DNA from: Candidatus Gerdarchaeota archaeon
GTDB taxonomy: Archaea; Asgardarchaeota; Heimdallarchaeia; JABLTI01
DNA length: 6,683 nt
Direction: 5' to 3'
Assembly: GCA_016839405.1 (NCBI GenBank)
Contig: JAEOUJ010000079.1
Span: forward strand, 1 to 6,683
The notes below the pieces were generated by a model, which made no database searches, was not told the origin of the DNA, and worked only from the letters and a program-made list of their open reading frames with translations. This document shows, one piece after another, positions 6,099 through 6,683 of this stretch. Numbering within the stretch: position 1 is the first letter of the stretch; every line of letters begins with the position of its first letter. Both the position numbers and the translations under genes were made by a program.

Positions 6099-6141
6099 AA
6101 AAACAAAAAAATAGTTAAGAATGAACTTAAGGTTCATTCTT
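6099..6141 (-). terminator. Intrinsic terminator of fae, stop codon in the loop
   Basis: On the minus strand a perfect 10-base-pair stem is formed by AAGAATGAAC (6141-6132) and GTTCATTCTT (6126-6117), with the 5-base loop CTTAA that contains the fae stop codon (6129-6127). Five bases later comes T7 (6111-6105), then G and T5 (6103-6099). Stem plus U-tract is the strongest terminator in the window. Its upstream arm encodes the last codons of Fae. Confidence 0.78.
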
Positions 6142-6683
6142 TAAAGGATGTCGAGCAGGAGCTTCAAATAGAAAATCTAAATCTGGTCTATTTTCAATTG
6201 CTTTTCGAATAGCCATTACTGTAGCTTTTCTATTGTTTACAAAAACTCTATTTCTTGAAACAGCATGTGGATGAACAAATACTGAGGCAATAATTACCAT
6301 TTTATTAACATATTTTTCTGGTATATAACCATCTTTTACACATTGAATTACTGCTTTAGCAACACCTGCTTGAACGGGTCCAAAAACCATTGCTGCTTGT
6401 CGTAGATTTCTAATAAAGACCTTGGGAACAAGTACTGTATCTGGTTTCACAGCTTCATTTGTTTCTAGTAAAGCTAGTAAAGGTTCATGGCCTTCGATTT
6501 TAGATGGATCATCTTTAACCATAGCAATTGCTTTAGCAAAAGCTACTCCAACAGGTCCATCACGTGGACCCATTAATAAATCAATGTGAGCCATCTCTGG
6601 ACGGTCTCCACCAAAGAATCCTTCACCAACTAATAGTTTGTTCTGAAGGATTGTTTCAGCTGTGACATCGACTTGACCAAATC
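6127..6683 (-). CDS. fae: Formaldehyde-activating enzyme, N-terminus outside window
   Basis: Fae condenses formaldehyde with tetrahydromethanopterin to give methylene-tetrahydromethanopterin in the cytoplasm, for detoxification or C1 assimilation. The frame stays open to the right edge: 29 codons precede the in-frame ATG at 6594, so that ATG is internal and 184 residues are visible. Family signatures are LLVGEGFFGG just before it, then AHIDLLMGPRDGPVG with the His proposed as catalytic (second residue after the ATG). VFIRNLRQAAMVFGPVQAGVAKAV, the core of the family, and VFVHPHA follow. The C-terminus ends ...KNEP, slightly shorter than in methylotroph enzymes, and no HPS (hexulose-phosphate synthase) domain is fused at the C-terminus. 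Residues before LLVGEGFF (FGQVDVTAETILQNK and beyond) make an N-terminal extension relative to the short bacterial enzymes. Five sampled rows average about 37% G+C, the highest in the window, as expected for a conserved, well expressed gene. A strong terminator follows directly. Confidence 0.92.
   Translation of the reverse strand, partial: FGQVDVTAETILQNKLLVGEGFFGGDRPEMAHIDLLMGPRDGPVGVAFAKAIAMVKDDPSKIEGHEPLLALLETNEAVKPDTVLVPKVFIRNLRQAAMVFGPVQAGVAKAVIQCVKDGYIPEKYVNKMVIIASVFVHPHAVSRNRVFVNNRKATVMAIRKAIENRPDLDFLFEAPARHPLKNEP

Larger units (their letters stand above)
5864..6126. other. Non-coding stretch between fae and the glycosyltransferase gene
   Basis: 263 bases with no ORF longer than about 17 codons on either strand and no tRNA-like fold that I can see. 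It contains the fae terminator on the right, a weak CGTTCT/AGAACG dyad (6068-6073 and 6086-6091), a TTTTATATTA element on the minus strand at 6066-6057, and two dyads near the glycosyltransferase start. If that element is the promoter, the glycosyltransferase mRNA would have a leader of about 170 bases; a closer, weaker promoter is also possible. Confidence 0.6.

Overview
The window is AT-rich, densely coded and looks archaeal. Promoters resemble TATA boxes, several probable transcript ends are bare U-tracts, and some starts are GTG or TTG. The gene set (an archaeal-style formaldehyde-activating enzyme, a CrtQ-like membrane glycosyltransferase, a HEAT-repeat protein, NTF2-like proteins) fits a low-GC member of the Nitrososphaerota (Thaumarchaeota), perhaps a Nitrosopumilales-type ammonia oxidiser. 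That placement is an inference from gene content and base composition; no rRNA or marker gene is present.

Layout, left to right. Positions 2-745 (+) hold an aldo/keto reductase whose N-terminus lies before the window. It converges, with a 13-base gap, on a 203-residue HEAT-repeat protein (759-1370, -). A 161-base divergent promoter region with a perfect 21-base palindrome separates that gene from a 585-residue N6-adenine-type DNA methyltransferase (1532-3289, +), the most AT-rich gene in the window, with no restriction enzyme beside it. After a T9 tract come a small unrecognised acidic protein (3464-3715, +, TTG start with a Shine-Dalgarno) and a protein made of two head-to-tail copies of an NTF2-like/SnoaL-like domain (3762-4511, +). 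These two may be cotranscribed. They converge on a membrane-anchored family 2 glycosyltransferase (4601-5863, -). A 263-base non-coding stretch with two dyads and an intrinsic terminator separates it from a formaldehyde-activating enzyme (6127-6683, -), whose start lies beyond the right edge.

The genes do not form one pathway. The AKR, glycosyltransferase and Fae are metabolic or envelope functions, each apparently its own transcription unit. The methyltransferase, small protein and double NTF2-like protein are the accessory-looking part. I see no mobile element, tRNA, rRNA or CRISPR array. The most distinctive points are the exact 130-residue internal duplication, which also argues for a GTG start; the fae terminator hairpin, which carries the stop codon in its loop; and the solitary DNA methyltransferase. 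I do not see convincing evidence of a complete new multi-gene system.
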